Positions 6,504 through 15,691 are shown, counted from the first letter of the stretch. The stretch is 20,416 bases of DNA from JADKFD01 sp050250665 (GCA_050250665.1 JBFWOF010000079.1:1-20416); one strand, 5' to 3'. Notes: generated from the sequence alone by a model not told the origin. Numbers and translations: made by a program.

Positions 6504-6659
6504 CGTCGGCCTTGGGTGCGCGGCAGCGGTAGCGGGGCGACGGATGCTACCTCCTGCCCGGGATTTGCCGCGAAAACCCGCATGCTTGCCCGCTGTCTCC
6601 CTTGAGCGCTCCACGGAATGCGGGGTACGCTCGCAGCCACCTTCACGAATTGCCGACCC

Positions 6660-7907
6660 ATGCTTCGCCCGATCCCTCACAACGAGCGTTTGGCCGATGT
6701 CCGCTACGACATTCGCGGCCCCTTGCACGCCCGCGCGCTCGAACTTGAGCTGCAGGGCAAGCCCATCATTCGCCTGAATATCGGCAATCCCGGGCGCTTC
6801 GGTTTCGATGCGCCCGATCACATCCGCGAGGCCATCGCCGAACATCTGCGCGACAGCGAGGCCTATTGCCACCAGCAGGGCCTGACCGAAGCCCGCGAAG
6901 CCATCGCCGAGAGCATGCATGCGCGCGGCTGTGCCGGCGTCGACACCAACCATGTCTTTGTCGGCAACGGGGTCAGCGAGCTGATCGATCTGTCGCTGCG
7001 TGGACTGCTGAATCCGGGCGACGAAGTGCTGGTCCCGGCACCCGACTATCCGCTCTGGACCGCTGCGGTCATCCTCAACGACGGCCGGCCGGTGCACTAC
7101 CCCTGCCCGCCCGAGCGCCAGGGGCTGCCGGACGCTGTCGAAATCGAACGCATGATCACGCCGCGCACGCGCGCCATCGTCATCATCAATCCGAACAACC
7201 CCAACGGCGCGGTCTATCCGAAGCCGTTGCTGCAGCAGATTGCGGCCTTGGCCGAGAAGCACCGCCTGGTGGTGTTCAGCGACGAGATCTACGAGGGATT
7301 GCTCTACGACGACGCCGAGTTCCACCCGATGGCGCCGCTGGTCAAGGACACGCTGTGCGTGACCATGAGTGGCTTGTCGAAGGTGCATCGTGCCTGTGGC
7401 TATCGGGTGGGCTGGATGGTCACCAGCGGCCGCGTGCAGGCCGCACGCGAATATCTGCGCAGTCTGGACCTGCTGGCGGCCTTGCGCCTGTGCAGCAATG
7501 TCCAGGGCCAATGGGCCATACCGGCGGCCCTGCGCGGCCCGGACACCCACAGCGCCCTGTGCCAGCCGGGCGGACGTCTGTACGAGACCCGTGCCGCCAT
7601 GTTGCGATCCGTGGCGCGCAGCGCGCATCTGCGGGTGGTGGCGCCGATGGGCGCGCTGTACGGCTTCGTCGGAGTCGATACCAGCGCCATGCCGCAGTTC
7701 GACGATCAGCAGTTCGCGCTCGATCTGCTTGATCAGCGCCAGATCCTGATCGTGCCGGGCTCATCCTTCAACGTGCCCTATCGCAATCATTTCCGGATCA
7801 CGCTGCTGCCCGAGGCAGCCGTGATGGAGCGCGTCATCGACAGCATCGACGCCTTTGCCAGCACGCTGGCCAAAGGTGCCAAGCCGCGCGTGGCCCAGGT
7901 GGCTTGA
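6660..7907 (+). CDS. alaA: Alanine/valine-type aminotransferase AlaA (PLP class I/II)
   Basis: A cytoplasmic PLP enzyme that makes alanine from pyruvate with glutamate as amino donor. The 415-residue product is collinear with E. coli AlaA as I remember it. Shared blocks are VRYDIRGP (14-21), LNIGNPGRFGFDAPD (39-53), GNGVSELI (102-109), LVPAPDYPLWTAAV (124-137), IVIINPNNPNGAVY (173-186) and FSDEIYEGLLYDDAE (206-220). The PLP-binding lysine is Lys241 in SGLSKVHRACGYRVGW. The start MLRPIPHNERLADVRYD at 6660 fits the family; ATG 6618 would add 14 unlike residues. The ribosome binding site is weak. The SGNH hydrolase gene begins 16 bases after the stop, so co-transcription is likely. Confidence 0.9.
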   Translation: MLRPIPHNERLADVRYDIRGPLHARALELELQGKPIIRLNIGNPGRFGFDAPDHIREAIAEHLRDSEAYCHQQGLTEAREAIAESMHARGCAGVDTNHVFVGNGVSELIDLSLRGLLNPGDEVLVPAPDYPLWTAAVILNDGRPVHYPCPPERQGLPDAVEIERMITPRTRAIVIINPNNPNGAVYPKPLLQQIAALAEKHRLVVFSDEIYEGLLYDDAEFHPMAPLVKDTLCVTMSGLSKVHRACGYRVGWMVTSGRVQAAREYLRSLDLLAALRLCSNVQGQWAIPAALRGPDTHSALCQPGGRLYETRAAMLRSVARSAHLRVVAPMGALYGFVGVDTSAMPQFDDQQFALDLLDQRQILIVPGSSFNVPYRNHFRITLLPEAAVMERVIDSIDAFASTLAKGAKPRVAQVA

Positions 7908-7923
7908 GCAGACTACCGAGGCC

Positions 7924-8646
7924 ATGAATCCGGCTGCCATTCTGGCCTTGTCCATGCTGGCCGGCGACCCGGAACCACCGCTGCGCTATCTGGCGCTGGG
8001 CGATTCCTACAGTATCGGCGAGAGTGTGGAGGCTGCCGCGCGCTGGCCCAATCAGCTGGTGCAGCGCTTGCGCGCACACCACCCCGGGCTGCGGCCAGCG
8101 GAGATCTTTGCCCGGACCGGCTGGACCACCGACGAGCTGAGCGCCGCGCTGAATGCCGCAGAAGGCGGCACCCATGTGGAACTGGCCGCCGACGAGTCTG
8201 GCCAGGGCCCAAAGCCGCCCTATCACCTGGTGACCCTGCTGATCGGCGTCAATGATCAGTACCGAGGACACCCGATAGCCAGCTATCGCCAGGGCTTTGC
8301 AGCCCTGCTGGCGCGCGCCATCGACTACGCCGGCGGCCATGCCGAACGCGTCTTGGTGTTGTCCATACCCGACTGGGGACGCACGCCTTTCGCTCAGGCG
8401 CAGCAGCGCGATGCAGCCCGGATCAGCCAGGAAATCGACGCCTACAACGCCGCTGCCCTCGAACTGACGCGAAAGGCCGGCGCCAGCTTCGTCGACATCA
8501 CCCACCTGACCCGCGAAGCCGAGACCCGTCCCGAACTGCTGGCGGCCGATGGGCTGCATCCCAGCGCCATCGACTATGACCGCTGGGCTGAGCGGGCGCT
8601 GCCGGCCGCAGCACGCGCGCTGGGCGGAGTGCAGGCAGACCACTAG
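7924..8646 (+). CDS. SGNH/GDSL-type esterase or lipase family protein
   Basis: A 240-residue hydrolase of the SGNH superfamily. Block I is LALGDSYSIGE (24-33) with nucleophile Ser28. The block II glycine is probably in ARTGWTT (63-69). Block III is LLIGVNDQYRG (106-115) with Asn110. Block V is DGLHPS (209-214), giving Asp209 and His212 of the triad. The short hydrophobic start (MNPAAILALSMLAGDPE) is too short and atypical for a confident signal peptide, so location is open. Substrate cannot be read from the motifs; relatives act on acyl esters, lysophospholipids or acylated sugars. It lies 16 bases after alaA and probably shares its transcript. A 360-bp tandem repeat region follows. Confidence 0.88.
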   Translation: MNPAAILALSMLAGDPEPPLRYLALGDSYSIGESVEAAARWPNQLVQRLRAHHPGLRPAEIFARTGWTTDELSAALNAAEGGTHVELAADESGQGPKPPYHLVTLLIGVNDQYRGHPIASYRQGFAALLARAIDYAGGHAERVLVLSIPDWGRTPFAQAQQRDAARISQEIDAYNAAALELTRKAGASFVDITHLTREAETRPELLAADGLHPSAIDYDRWAERALPAAARALGGVQADH

Positions 8647-8862
8647 CAAGTGTCGCAGCAACGAGCCAAAGCCAGCATCCGCAGATGACGCCGATGGCCG
8701 CAGATGTTCGAGCGGGGGTGATGGCCGATGCAGACACAGGGCGCGAAGACCCCGAAAAACCCAGCAGAGATAGGCCGAGGGTGCGCGCATCAGACAAATT
8801 CATCTGTAGGGCCGGCGCGGGTGGCTTTCCATGAACCGAAATCCGGGTCGCTCTTGCCGCTG
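8647..8862. other. Non-coding spacer before the 360-bp repeat
   Basis: This stretch has short repeated ATCCGCAGATG and CCGCAGATG motifs (about 8680-8710) and a GGGCGCGAAGACCCCGAAAAA segment (about 8739-8759) faintly like the purine arms elsewhere. I see no gene and no terminator for the hydrolase. Confidence 0.4.
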
Positions 8863-9860
8863 CTGTGGAGGGCGCCGCGCTGCGGCGCCGCTTTGCCTTG
8901 TCGGAGATCAAGAGCGGCCGCGCAGGCGCGCGTCCCTCCTCAAAGCCGCTCGGTGCTGGTCAGGATTCATGGCCCAGGAGCAGCGTCGGGCCGATACAGG
9001 TGGCCAGCCATGACGCCACCTGCAAGCTCCTGACCCTGAGCTCGTCCGCTTTCATCCGCCTTGATCAGCGACATCTGCGGACAGAAAGCGCTTGTTCGCG
9101 GTGCCATGGCCCTGCGGCACCCGGCGTCGGTCAGCCTTTCCGCACACCGAGCCGCGGCCGCCGGCGCGAATACCCGCTGGCACTCTCCCGTGCTCACGCG
9201 CGCCGGAGCCGCGCTACCGTCTCTGTGGAGGGCGCCGCGCTGCGGCGCCGCTTTGCCTTGCTCGGAGATCAAGAGCGGCCGCGCAGGCGCGCGTCCCTCC
9301 TCAGGGCGGCACGGTGCTGGTCAGGATTCATGGCCCCGGGGCAGCGTCGGGCCGATACAGGTGGCTAGCCATGACGCCACCTGCAAGCTCCTGACCCTGA
9401 GCTCGTCCGCTTTCATCCGCCTTCATCGGCGACATCTGCGGACAGAAGGCTCTTGTTCGCTGTGCCAGAGCCCATCGGCACCCGGCGTCGGTCAGCTTTT
9501 CCGCACACCGAGCCGCGGCCGCCGGCGCGAATACCCGCGGGCACTCCCCCGGGCTCGCGCGCGCCGGAGCCGCGCTACAGCCTCTGTGGAGGGCACCGCG
9601 CTGCGGCGCCGCTTTGCCTTGCTCGGAGATCAAGAGCGGCCGCGCAGGCGCACGTCCCTCCTCAAAGCCGCCCGGTGCTGGTCAGGATTCATGACCCCGG
9701 GGGCAGTGTCGGGCCGATACAGGTGGCTAGCCATGACGCCACCTGCAAGCTCCTGACACTGACCTCGTCCGCTTTCATCCGCCTTGATCGGCGACATCTG
9801 CGGACAGAAAGCTCTTGTTCGCTGTGCCATGGCCCTGCGGCACCTGGCGTCGGTCAGCCT
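8863..9860. repeat. Tandem 360/361-bp repeat, two full copies and a partial third
   Basis: CTGTGGAGGGC begins at 8863, 9223 and 9584, giving periods of 360 and 361 bp. Copies 1 and 2 are complete; copy 3 stops after about 277 bp at GCGTCGGTCAGCCT. Early in each unit is a hairpin, GGCGCCGC-GCT-GCGGCGCC at 8871-8889 and 9231-9249, with one stem mismatch in copy 3. Copies differ by scattered substitutions only. Open frames cross the units on both strands (for example 101 codons minus at 8967-9272 and again at 9328-9633) because the period is close to a multiple of three; composition and the lack of start signals argue against coding. The partial copy overlaps the stop codon of the transporter gene at 9854. 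Confidence 0.93.
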
Positions 9861-10933
9861 GCCGGCTTGACCGGCACTTCCTCACTGTCATCAATGGCTT
9901 CGCCGCGACTCCAGGCCAGCAGCAGGGTGTAGCCGACGGCCAGCAGCACTGGCCCCAGGAACACGCCCAGGAAGCCGAAGGCGAGCACGCCACCGATCAC
10001 GCCAAGGAATACCAGCACAAAAGGCATCCGCGAGCCGCGGCTGATCAGATAGGGCTTGATGATGTTGTCGATGCCGCTGACCACGAAGAATCCCCAGATG
10101 GCCATGAATATGGCGGCACCAATGTGATTGTTGGTACTCAGCCACACAACGACAGGCACCCAGACCAGCGGCGGGCCCATCGGCACCAGTGACAGGAAGA
10201 AGGTCAGCAGGCCGAGGAACACGGCGCCGGGCACGCTGACGATCAGGAAACCGAAGCCGGCCAGCAATCCCTGCACCAGGGCCGTACCGAGAATGCCGTA
10301 GACCACGCCCTGGATGGTGCCACCGGCGACGTCGATGAACTGGCGAGCGCGCGACCCGATCAGTCGCGTCAACGATTGCTGCAGGCCCTGGGCCAGTTCA
10401 TTGCCGCGTCGGAACACGAAGAAGGCAATGAACACCGAAAGGCCCAGCTCCAGAGAGCCGCGCCCGAGCATGGCACCGCCGGCGAGGGCGGCGTCGCGCA
10501 TCGGATTGATGATCAGCCGCACCAGATCGGCCAGCGCTGCCTCGCTGTTCAGCGCCTGCCAGCGCGCGGCAAGCTCGGCGCCGAACATCGGCAGCTCTGA
10601 AACCCAGGCCGGTGGCGGCGGCAATCCGCGCCCCACCCATTCCTTGACCGCCGTGACCCAGTCGCTGACGTTCTCGGCAAGGGTGAAGCCGACGATGACG
10701 AAGGGCAGCACCAGGATCGCGGCCACCCCACAGGTCATCAGGATGGCCGTCAGCGAACGTCGACCTCCAAGCTTGCGCTCGAGCCAGCGATAGAAGGGCC
10801 AACTGGCGTAGCAGAGGATGACTGCCCACATCAGCGCCGACAGGAAGGGCCGCAACACCAGAAAGCAGCCCACCACCAGAAAGCTCACCGCAGCGGCGGC
10901 AAACAGCAGTTCGATCAGTCGCTGGCGTTCCAA
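9854..10933 (-). CDS. AI-2E family transporter, YdiK/PerM-like integral membrane protein
   Basis: A 359-residue inner-membrane protein with about eight hydrophobic helices. An N-terminal pair covers roughly residues 8-55 and a third helix 62-85. A soluble stretch of about 100 residues follows, then a C-terminal bundle carrying ALVQGLLAGFGFLIV, FLSLVPMGPPLVWVPVVVWL, GIDNIIKPYLI and LGVIGGVLAFGFLGVFLGPV. These are hallmarks of the AI-2E/PerM family, and E. coli YdiK is the nearest relative I can recall. Proposed roles include efflux of small molecules or AI-2 and Na+/H+ exchange; none can be assigned here. The start is a TTG at 10933 with an in-frame stop two codons upstream. GAGG overlaps the stop of the preceding gene, suggesting translational coupling. 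The TGA stop lies within the 360-bp repeat sequence. Confidence 0.9.
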   Translation of the reverse strand: MERQRLIELLFAAAAVSFLVVGCFLVLRPFLSALMWAVILCYASWPFYRWLERKLGGRRSLTAILMTCGVAAILVLPFVIVGFTLAENVSDWVTAVKEWVGRGLPPPPAWVSELPMFGAELAARWQALNSEAALADLVRLIINPMRDAALAGGAMLGRGSLELGLSVFIAFFVFRRGNELAQGLQQSLTRLIGSRARQFIDVAGGTIQGVVYGILGTALVQGLLAGFGFLIVSVPGAVFLGLLTFFLSLVPMGPPLVWVPVVVWLSTNNHIGAAIFMAIWGFFVVSGIDNIIKPYLISRGSRMPFVLVFLGVIGGVLAFGFLGVFLGPVLLAVGYTLLLAWSRGEAIDDSEEVPVKPAG

Positions 10934-10944
10934 GGATCAGCGCC

Positions 10945-11241
10945 TCAGGGGCTCTTTTCCATCTCGTACTCGATACCACCGAAGCGCTTCGCCACCCAGT
11001 TGTAGATGTAGGCCAGGATGCCGCCGGAGATCACGCCGACCAGACCGAAGCCCAGCGGCGTCCAGAACAGCAGGGTGACCGTGGTGGCGCCGGGCAAGGG
11101 CGTGAACGGCAGGGGCAGATCGAGGCCGGACAGTTTCAGCACGAAGGCCAGGGCCCCGATCACAAAGCCCTGCACGAACAGCAGCAGGGCCAGCACGCGC
11201 GAAGCAGACAGCGGATCAACCTGGGTGATACGACGGCGCAT
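10945..11241 (-). CDS. Small two-helix membrane protein of unknown function
   Basis: A 98-residue protein starting MRRRITQVDPLSASRVLA. It has two predicted membrane helices (about residues 15-36 and 55-82) and a C-terminal YIYNWVAKRFGGIEYEME segment. Small proteins with the YN..A...GGIE ending are common next to membrane genes in gammaproteobacteria, but I know no function. ATG 11241 has a good GGGGAAG ribosome binding site, so the 28-residue upstream extension is rejected. Its stop is 11 bases before the TTG of the AI-2E family transporter. The two are almost certainly one operon and may work together. It is divergent from the TonB receptor gene. Confidence 0.85.
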   Translation of the reverse strand: MRRRITQVDPLSASRVLALLLFVQGFVIGALAFVLKLSGLDLPLPFTPLPGATTVTLLFWTPLGFGLVGVISGGILAYIYNWVAKRFGGIEYEMEKSP

Positions 11242-11462
11242 GACGCTTCCCCAACACGATGGTGGAAGCTGCAATCTAGCCCGGAATGCATGGAGGGAGC
11301 TAGCAGCCGGTCGAAGCAGGCCCAAGTCGCTCGTTTTGACAGTGGATTGATGACCTCAGACAGGGTGGGTGAATTGCGACCAATCGGATATTGTGCGAAT
11401 ACTTCATGGTTAAACCCTATGGCCCCGAGTAGCCCCGCTGATCGAACTGCTGGAGACCGAGA

Positions 11463-13919
11463 ATGAATAGTTTGAATATTGCGCGCCGTCGCGCCCGAGC
11501 CCTGCCGCGGAAGCGCAGCCTGGCACTGGCCCTGTCGGCGGTGCTGACCCAAGGGGCGCTGCTGGGCGTCGCCCCGGCCATGGCCCAATCCGCGGATGAG
11601 GCGGCACAACTCGACACCATCACCGTCACCGCCACCCGCCGCGCCGCCAGCGTGCAGGACGTGCCGATCAACATCACCGCACTGTCCGGTGACACGCTGA
11701 GCGAAGAGGGCGTCGGCAGTCTGGCCGAGCTCGGTCGCACCGTGCCTGGCCTGTATGTCCTTGATCAGGGCGGACGCACCAGCAATCAGATCATCGTCCG
11801 CGGCCTCAACGCCGACCCGGTCGCCGCGTCCGAAGCGCTGGGCAATGGCGGCGGCGGCACGGTCGCCACCTATGTCGGTGAAATTCCGCTGTATGTGGAT
11901 CTGCGTCTGAACGACATGGAGCGCGTTGAAGTGCTGCTCGGCCCGCAGGGCACGCTCTACGGTGCCGGCACCCTCGGCGGCGCCATCCGCTATATCCCCA
12001 AACGCCCCACTTTCGATGGCAAGGAACTGCAGCTGCGCGGTAGTGGCTACGGCCTGAGTGAGAGCGACGGCATTGGCTACACCAGCGGTTTCACCGCCAA
12101 TCTGCCCTTGTCCGATACCTTTGCGCTGCGTGCCAGCGTCGACTATCTGGATGATCCCGGCTTCATCGACTACAACTATCTGGTGCGCGAACCCGGTGTC
12201 TCCACCCCCAATCCGGACTTCAGCGACCCGGCCGATGTAGCTGCCAACCTGCGTCGCAAGAAGGACGCCGATTTCCAGCAGACCCTGAGCGGACGCGTGG
12301 GTCTGCGCTGGCAGCCCACCGAAGCCATCGATGCCAACCTGACCTACTATTATCAGGATCAGGAAGTCGGCGGGCGTACCCAGAACCATCGGGTGGCTTT
12401 TGGTACCGGACGCTATGAATCGGCGCACCGCTATGAAGAGCCGAACGATCGCACCAATGATCTGGCCGCACTGGAAATCACCGCAGACCTGGGATTTGCC
12501 GAACTGACCAGCGCGACCGGTTACTCCACCTACGACGAGCGCGGTCAACGCGACCAGACCGATCTGCTGATCACGCTGGAATACAGCTACGAGGCCTTCC
12601 CGAGCTTCAGTGCCTTTACTCGCGAAGATCAGAACGAAGACACTTTCAACCAGGAGCTGCGTCTGGTCTCCACCGACGACGGCCCGCTGAACTGGATCGT
12701 CGGCGCCTTCTACAACCGGCTGAATTCCTATGCGGCCAGCCGCGAATTCACGCCCGGATATCCCGAGTACCTTGGCGGCAATCGGCCGGACAACCTCGAG
12801 TACTTCTCGGTCAACAAGACCAAGCTGGAAGAGCAGGCGATCTATGGCGAAATCGGCTACGAGTTCACTGACGAGTGGCAGGTCACCGTGGGCGCGCGCT
12901 GGTACGACTACAAGCTGAAGACCCAGGACGCCATCGATCTGCCATTGTTCAACTCGATCTTCGGTGATGCCGGTCCCAACGACATCACGCTGGACTTCGA
13001 GAACGGTGGCCAGTCTGATACGGGCTCGCTGTTCAAGATCAACACCTCGTACCAGTTCACCCCCGACCTGCTGGGCTACGCCACCATCAGCGAGGGCTAT
13101 CGCATCGGCAATTCCAACGGCGTGGCGCCGTGCCCGGATCCGCTGCCCCCCAATCAGATTGCCTGTGCGCTGCCCGACGAGTTGCAGTACTTCCCGGACA
13201 AGACCACCAATTACGAGTTGGGCATCCGCAGTCAGTGGCTGGATCGCCGCCTGACCCTGAATGGCGCGGTCTATTACATCAAGTGGGAAGACCCGCAGCT
13301 GGCCGGCACCACCGACAACGCGGCGCTGCCGATCACGCTCAACGGCAAGGGCGCCGAGAGTCGCGGCATGGAGTTGTCCTTCGATGCCCTGCTCAGTGAT
13401 CAACTCTCCCTGCGCGGCAGCGTGGCCTTCACCAATGCCGAACTCAGCAAGGATGCGCCGGCACTGCTCAACACCATCGTCGGACCGGGCTTCAGCCCGC
13501 GCATCGACATCGATGGCCGCGCTGGCGACCGCCTGCCCGGCTCGCCGGAACGACAGGCCAATCTGATGCTGAGCTACGACACCACGGTCATGGACGATTG
13601 GGATCTGCGGCTGAACTACGGTGTCTCGGCGATCGGCGACATCCTGACCCGCACCGGCAATCGCGCCGACGGCGAGAAGCTGGGCGGATTTGCCCTGCAC
13701 AATGCCTCGGCGATCGTCAAGAACGGCCAGTGGACCGTGCAGCTGTATGCCGAAAACCTGTGGAACAAGTACGCCGTCACCGGCGTGCGCTCCTCACGTC
13801 CCTATGTGCAGACCGTCAGCGACGAGAACGGCGATCCGGTCGTGGTGCGCCGCTACTATCAGGACGTGCTGCGACCGCGTGAGTTCGGCCTGCGGGTCAC
13901 TTACGACTTCGAGCTGTAA
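11463..13919 (+). CDS. TonB-dependent outer-membrane receptor
   Basis: An 818-residue outer-membrane barrel for energised uptake. It has a signal peptide (about 1-41, basic RRRARALPRKR then hydrophobic, cleavage likely after APAMA). A TonB box DTITVTA follows at 51-57. The plug domain spans about 62-180, with VQDVPINITALSGD and the hallmark ERVEVLLGPQGTLYGAGTLG (153-172). The remainder is a 22-strand-type barrel ending in FGLRVTYDFEL, where Leu replaces the usual terminal Phe. The barrel contains many Tyr/Asp-rich strands and loops. The sequence resembles the iron-complex/outer-membrane receptor groups common in xanthomonads and sphingomonads; the ligand is unknown and no uptake genes adjoin. 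ATG 11463 has GGAGACCGAGA before it. A TTGACA at 11336-11341 is a possible -35, without a convincing -10. Confidence 0.95.
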   Translation: MNSLNIARRRARALPRKRSLALALSAVLTQGALLGVAPAMAQSADEAAQLDTITVTATRRAASVQDVPINITALSGDTLSEEGVGSLAELGRTVPGLYVLDQGGRTSNQIIVRGLNADPVAASEALGNGGGGTVATYVGEIPLYVDLRLNDMERVEVLLGPQGTLYGAGTLGGAIRYIPKRPTFDGKELQLRGSGYGLSESDGIGYTSGFTANLPLSDTFALRASVDYLDDPGFIDYNYLVREPGVSTPNPDFSDPADVAANLRRKKDADFQQTLSGRVGLRWQPTEAIDANLTYYYQDQEVGGRTQNHRVAFGTGRYESAHRYEEPNDRTNDLAALEITADLGFAELTSATGYSTYDERGQRDQTDLLITLEYSYEAFPSFSAFTREDQNEDTFNQELRLVSTDDGPLNWIVGAFYNRLNSYAASREFTPGYPEYLGGNRPDNLEYFSVNKTKLEEQAIYGEIGYEFTDEWQVTVGARWYDYKLKTQDAIDLPLFNSIFGDAGPNDITLDFENGGQSDTGSLFKINTSYQFTPDLLGYATISEGYRIGNSNGVAPCPDPLPPNQIACALPDELQYFPDKTTNYELGIRSQWLDRRLTLNGAVYYIKWEDPQLAGTTDNAALPITLNGKGAESRGMELSFDALLSDQLSLRGSVAFTNAELSKDAPALLNTIVGPGFSPRIDIDGRAGDRLPGSPERQANLMLSYDTTVMDDWDLRLNYGVSAIGDILTRTGNRADGEKLGGFALHNASAIVKNGQWTVQLYAENLWNKYAVTGVRSSRPYVQTVSDENGDPVVVRRYYQDVLRPREFGLRVTYDFEL

Positions 13920-13950
13920 TCGAAGTCGCGCGATCACCTTTGAGAGGCGA

Positions 13951-14068
13951 TCGCGGACAGAGTCCGCTCCCACAGGGCCGGGATTTGCCTGTGGGAGCAC
14001 ACTTGCTGGCGAGAGCCTGTCGCGGACAGAGTCCGCTCCCACAGGGGCCTGAGCTTCCTGTGGGAGCG
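13951..14068. repeat. Two tandem REP-like hairpins, GTGGGAGCGGACT family (69-bp period)
   Basis: TCGCGGACAGAGTCCGCTCC occurs at 13951 and 14020, a 69-bp period. Each copy ends in a hairpin. CGCTCCCACAGG at 13965-13976 pairs with CCTGTGGGAGC at 13988-13998. CGCTCCCACAGG at 14034-14045 pairs perfectly with CCTGTGGGAGCG at 14057-14068. Both have 11-base loops. They sit between the TonB receptor stop and the sulfotransferase start. They lack T-tracts, so they are REP-like elements rather than classical terminators. Confidence 0.88.
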
Positions 14069-14101
14069 CATTCATGCGCGATCCGGGGCTGGACATGAAG
14101 C

Positions 14102-15691
14102 GTGCCCACATCCGTGCCCACTGAGCAGAACCAAAAGCTGCAGCAGGCCGAACAGGCGCTGGCAGCCCGGGATTTCCGGCGCCTGCACGCCCTGTGTACC
14201 GAGGTGTTGCTCGCCAATCCGCGCTCGGCCCATGCCCTGTTTCTGCTGGCGTTGCTGGCGGCCGAGCATCAGAACCATGCCAAGGCCATCGAGGTGCTCG
14301 ATCGGGCCCTGTCGCTGGCGCCGGATCGGGCCGATTACCACGCTCAGAAGGGCCGCTGCCTGCTGGCCCTGAGTCGGCCGCGCGAGGCGCTGGAAGCGGC
14401 ACGGCTGGGCCTTGCCGCCCGGGTCGACGGCGCCTGGACCTGGGACACGCTGGGCGTGGTCCTGACCCGTGCCGGCGCCCACGCCGAGGCGGTGCCGGCC
14501 TTCAGACGTGCCGTCGAACTGGACCCGAGCAAGCCGGCTTATTTCTACAATCTCGGCGCCGCCCTGCAGTTCATTGGCGAGTTCGGCGATGCCGAAACGG
14601 CCTATCGCGCCGCTCTGAATCTGGACCCCGAGCAACCGCGCATCTGGTCGGCCCTGGCGCAGCTGCGCAAGGCGCCATTCAGCGATGCCGAAGTCGAGCT
14701 GATGACCGAGCGCATCGCCCAGCCACCTGCGGATGCCGATGCGCTGCTGCACTGGTGCCATGCCCTGGCCAAACAGCGCGAGGACCAGGGCGAGCACTCT
14801 GCAGCCTGGCAGCTGCTGGGTATGGGCAAGGCCGCCAAGCGGGCGACACTGGACTATCAATTTGCCGATGACCTTCGCCTGTTCGAACGCTCAGCCGAGG
14901 TCTGCAGCCGCCCCTTCTGCGAGGCCAGCGGCGGCCATGCCAGTGGCGAGCCGATCTTCATCGTCGGCATGCCGCGCACCGGCACGACCCTGGTCGAACG
15001 CATCCTCTCCAGCCACCCTCAGGTCTATGCCGCCGGCGAGCTCAGCCATTTCTCGCTGGCGCTCAAGCGCGTCAGCCGCACCCACGGCGCCCGCGTGCTC
15101 GATGCCGAGACCCTGGCGGCCGCGGCGCAGGTCGATCTGGCCGAGGTCGGCCGGATGTATCTGGACAGCACCCGACCCCGCACCGGACACACGCCGCGCT
15201 TCATCGACAAGATGCCGCTGAACTTCTTCTATGCCGGCATCATCCGTCGGGCCTTGCCCGGGGCTCGTATCATCTGCCTGAGGCGGCACCCGCTGGACAC
15301 CATCGTCAGCAACTACCGGCAACTGTTCGCCACCGGCTTTGCCTACTACAACTACGCCTACGATCTGCTCGACACGGCGCGCTACTGGCAAGCCTTTGAC
15401 GGCCTGTGCCGGCACTGGTCACAGACCCTGGTCGGGGCCTGGCTGGAGATCGGCTACGAGGAGGTGGTGGACGATCTGGAGACCCAGGCGCGGCGTATCC
15501 TGGCGCACTGCGGGTTGCCATGGGATCCGGCGGTACTGGATTTCCACAGCAATCAGGCGCCGGTGGCCACCGCCAGTTCGGTCCAGGTGCGCCAGCCGCT
15601 GTATCGCAGTTCGGTGGCGCGCTGGCGGCGACTGGAAAAGGAACTGGCGCCGGTGATCGAGATGCTGGGCGAGGATGTCGACCTACGCTAG
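14102..15691 (+). CDS. Tetratricopeptide repeat-sulfotransferase family protein
   Basis: A 529-residue two-part protein. The N-terminal half (about 10-185) is a TPR solenoid, with A..A...AI..LDRAL..AP-type repeats (for example HAKAIEVLDRALSLAPDRAD and AEAVPAFRRAVELDPSKPAY). The C-terminal half is a PAPS-dependent sulfotransferase. The 5'-phosphosulfate loop is IFIVGMPRTGTTLVERI (285-301), the 3'-phosphate motif is LRRHPLDTIVSNYRQ (393-407), and KMPLNF lies at 370-375. The substrate cannot be inferred. The ribosome binding site is poor. The start is probably GTG 14102, or GTG 14114; the ATG at 14095 is out of frame. It follows the TonB receptor in the same direction but REP-like hairpins intervene. 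Confidence 0.9.
   Translation: MPTSVPTEQNQKLQQAEQALAARDFRRLHALCTEVLLANPRSAHALFLLALLAAEHQNHAKAIEVLDRALSLAPDRADYHAQKGRCLLALSRPREALEAARLGLAARVDGAWTWDTLGVVLTRAGAHAEAVPAFRRAVELDPSKPAYFYNLGAALQFIGEFGDAETAYRAALNLDPEQPRIWSALAQLRKAPFSDAEVELMTERIAQPPADADALLHWCHALAKQREDQGEHSAAWQLLGMGKAAKRATLDYQFADDLRLFERSAEVCSRPFCEASGGHASGEPIFIVGMPRTGTTLVERILSSHPQVYAAGELSHFSLALKRVSRTHGARVLDAETLAAAAQVDLAEVGRMYLDSTRPRTGHTPRFIDKMPLNFFYAGIIRRALPGARIICLRRHPLDTIVSNYRQLFATGFAYYNYAYDLLDTARYWQAFDGLCRHWSQTLVGAWLEIGYEEVVDDLETQARRILAHCGLPWDPAVLDFHSNQAPVATASSVQVRQPLYRSSVARWRRLEKELAPVIEMLGEDVDLR

Noticed and set aside
6504..7628. N-terminal extension of trmL to 536 codons
   Set aside because: The extension is antisense to alaA. The standard TrmL start is at 6503 and gives the normal family length.
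8728..9932. Several 60-230 codon frames, including two near-identical 101-codon minus frames
   Set aside because: They follow the 360-bp DNA repeat, with no start signals and no recognisable domain. Overlapping frames are open on both strands.
11336..11402. Promoter for the TonB receptor based on TTGACA at 11336
   Set aside because: No acceptable -10 box lies 16-18 bases downstream, so I do not list it as a feature.
11160..13700. 846-codon open frame on the minus strand
   Set aside because: It lies antisense to the TonB receptor, which has a signal peptide, TonB box and plug motifs. Long antisense frames are expected in GC-rich coding DNA.
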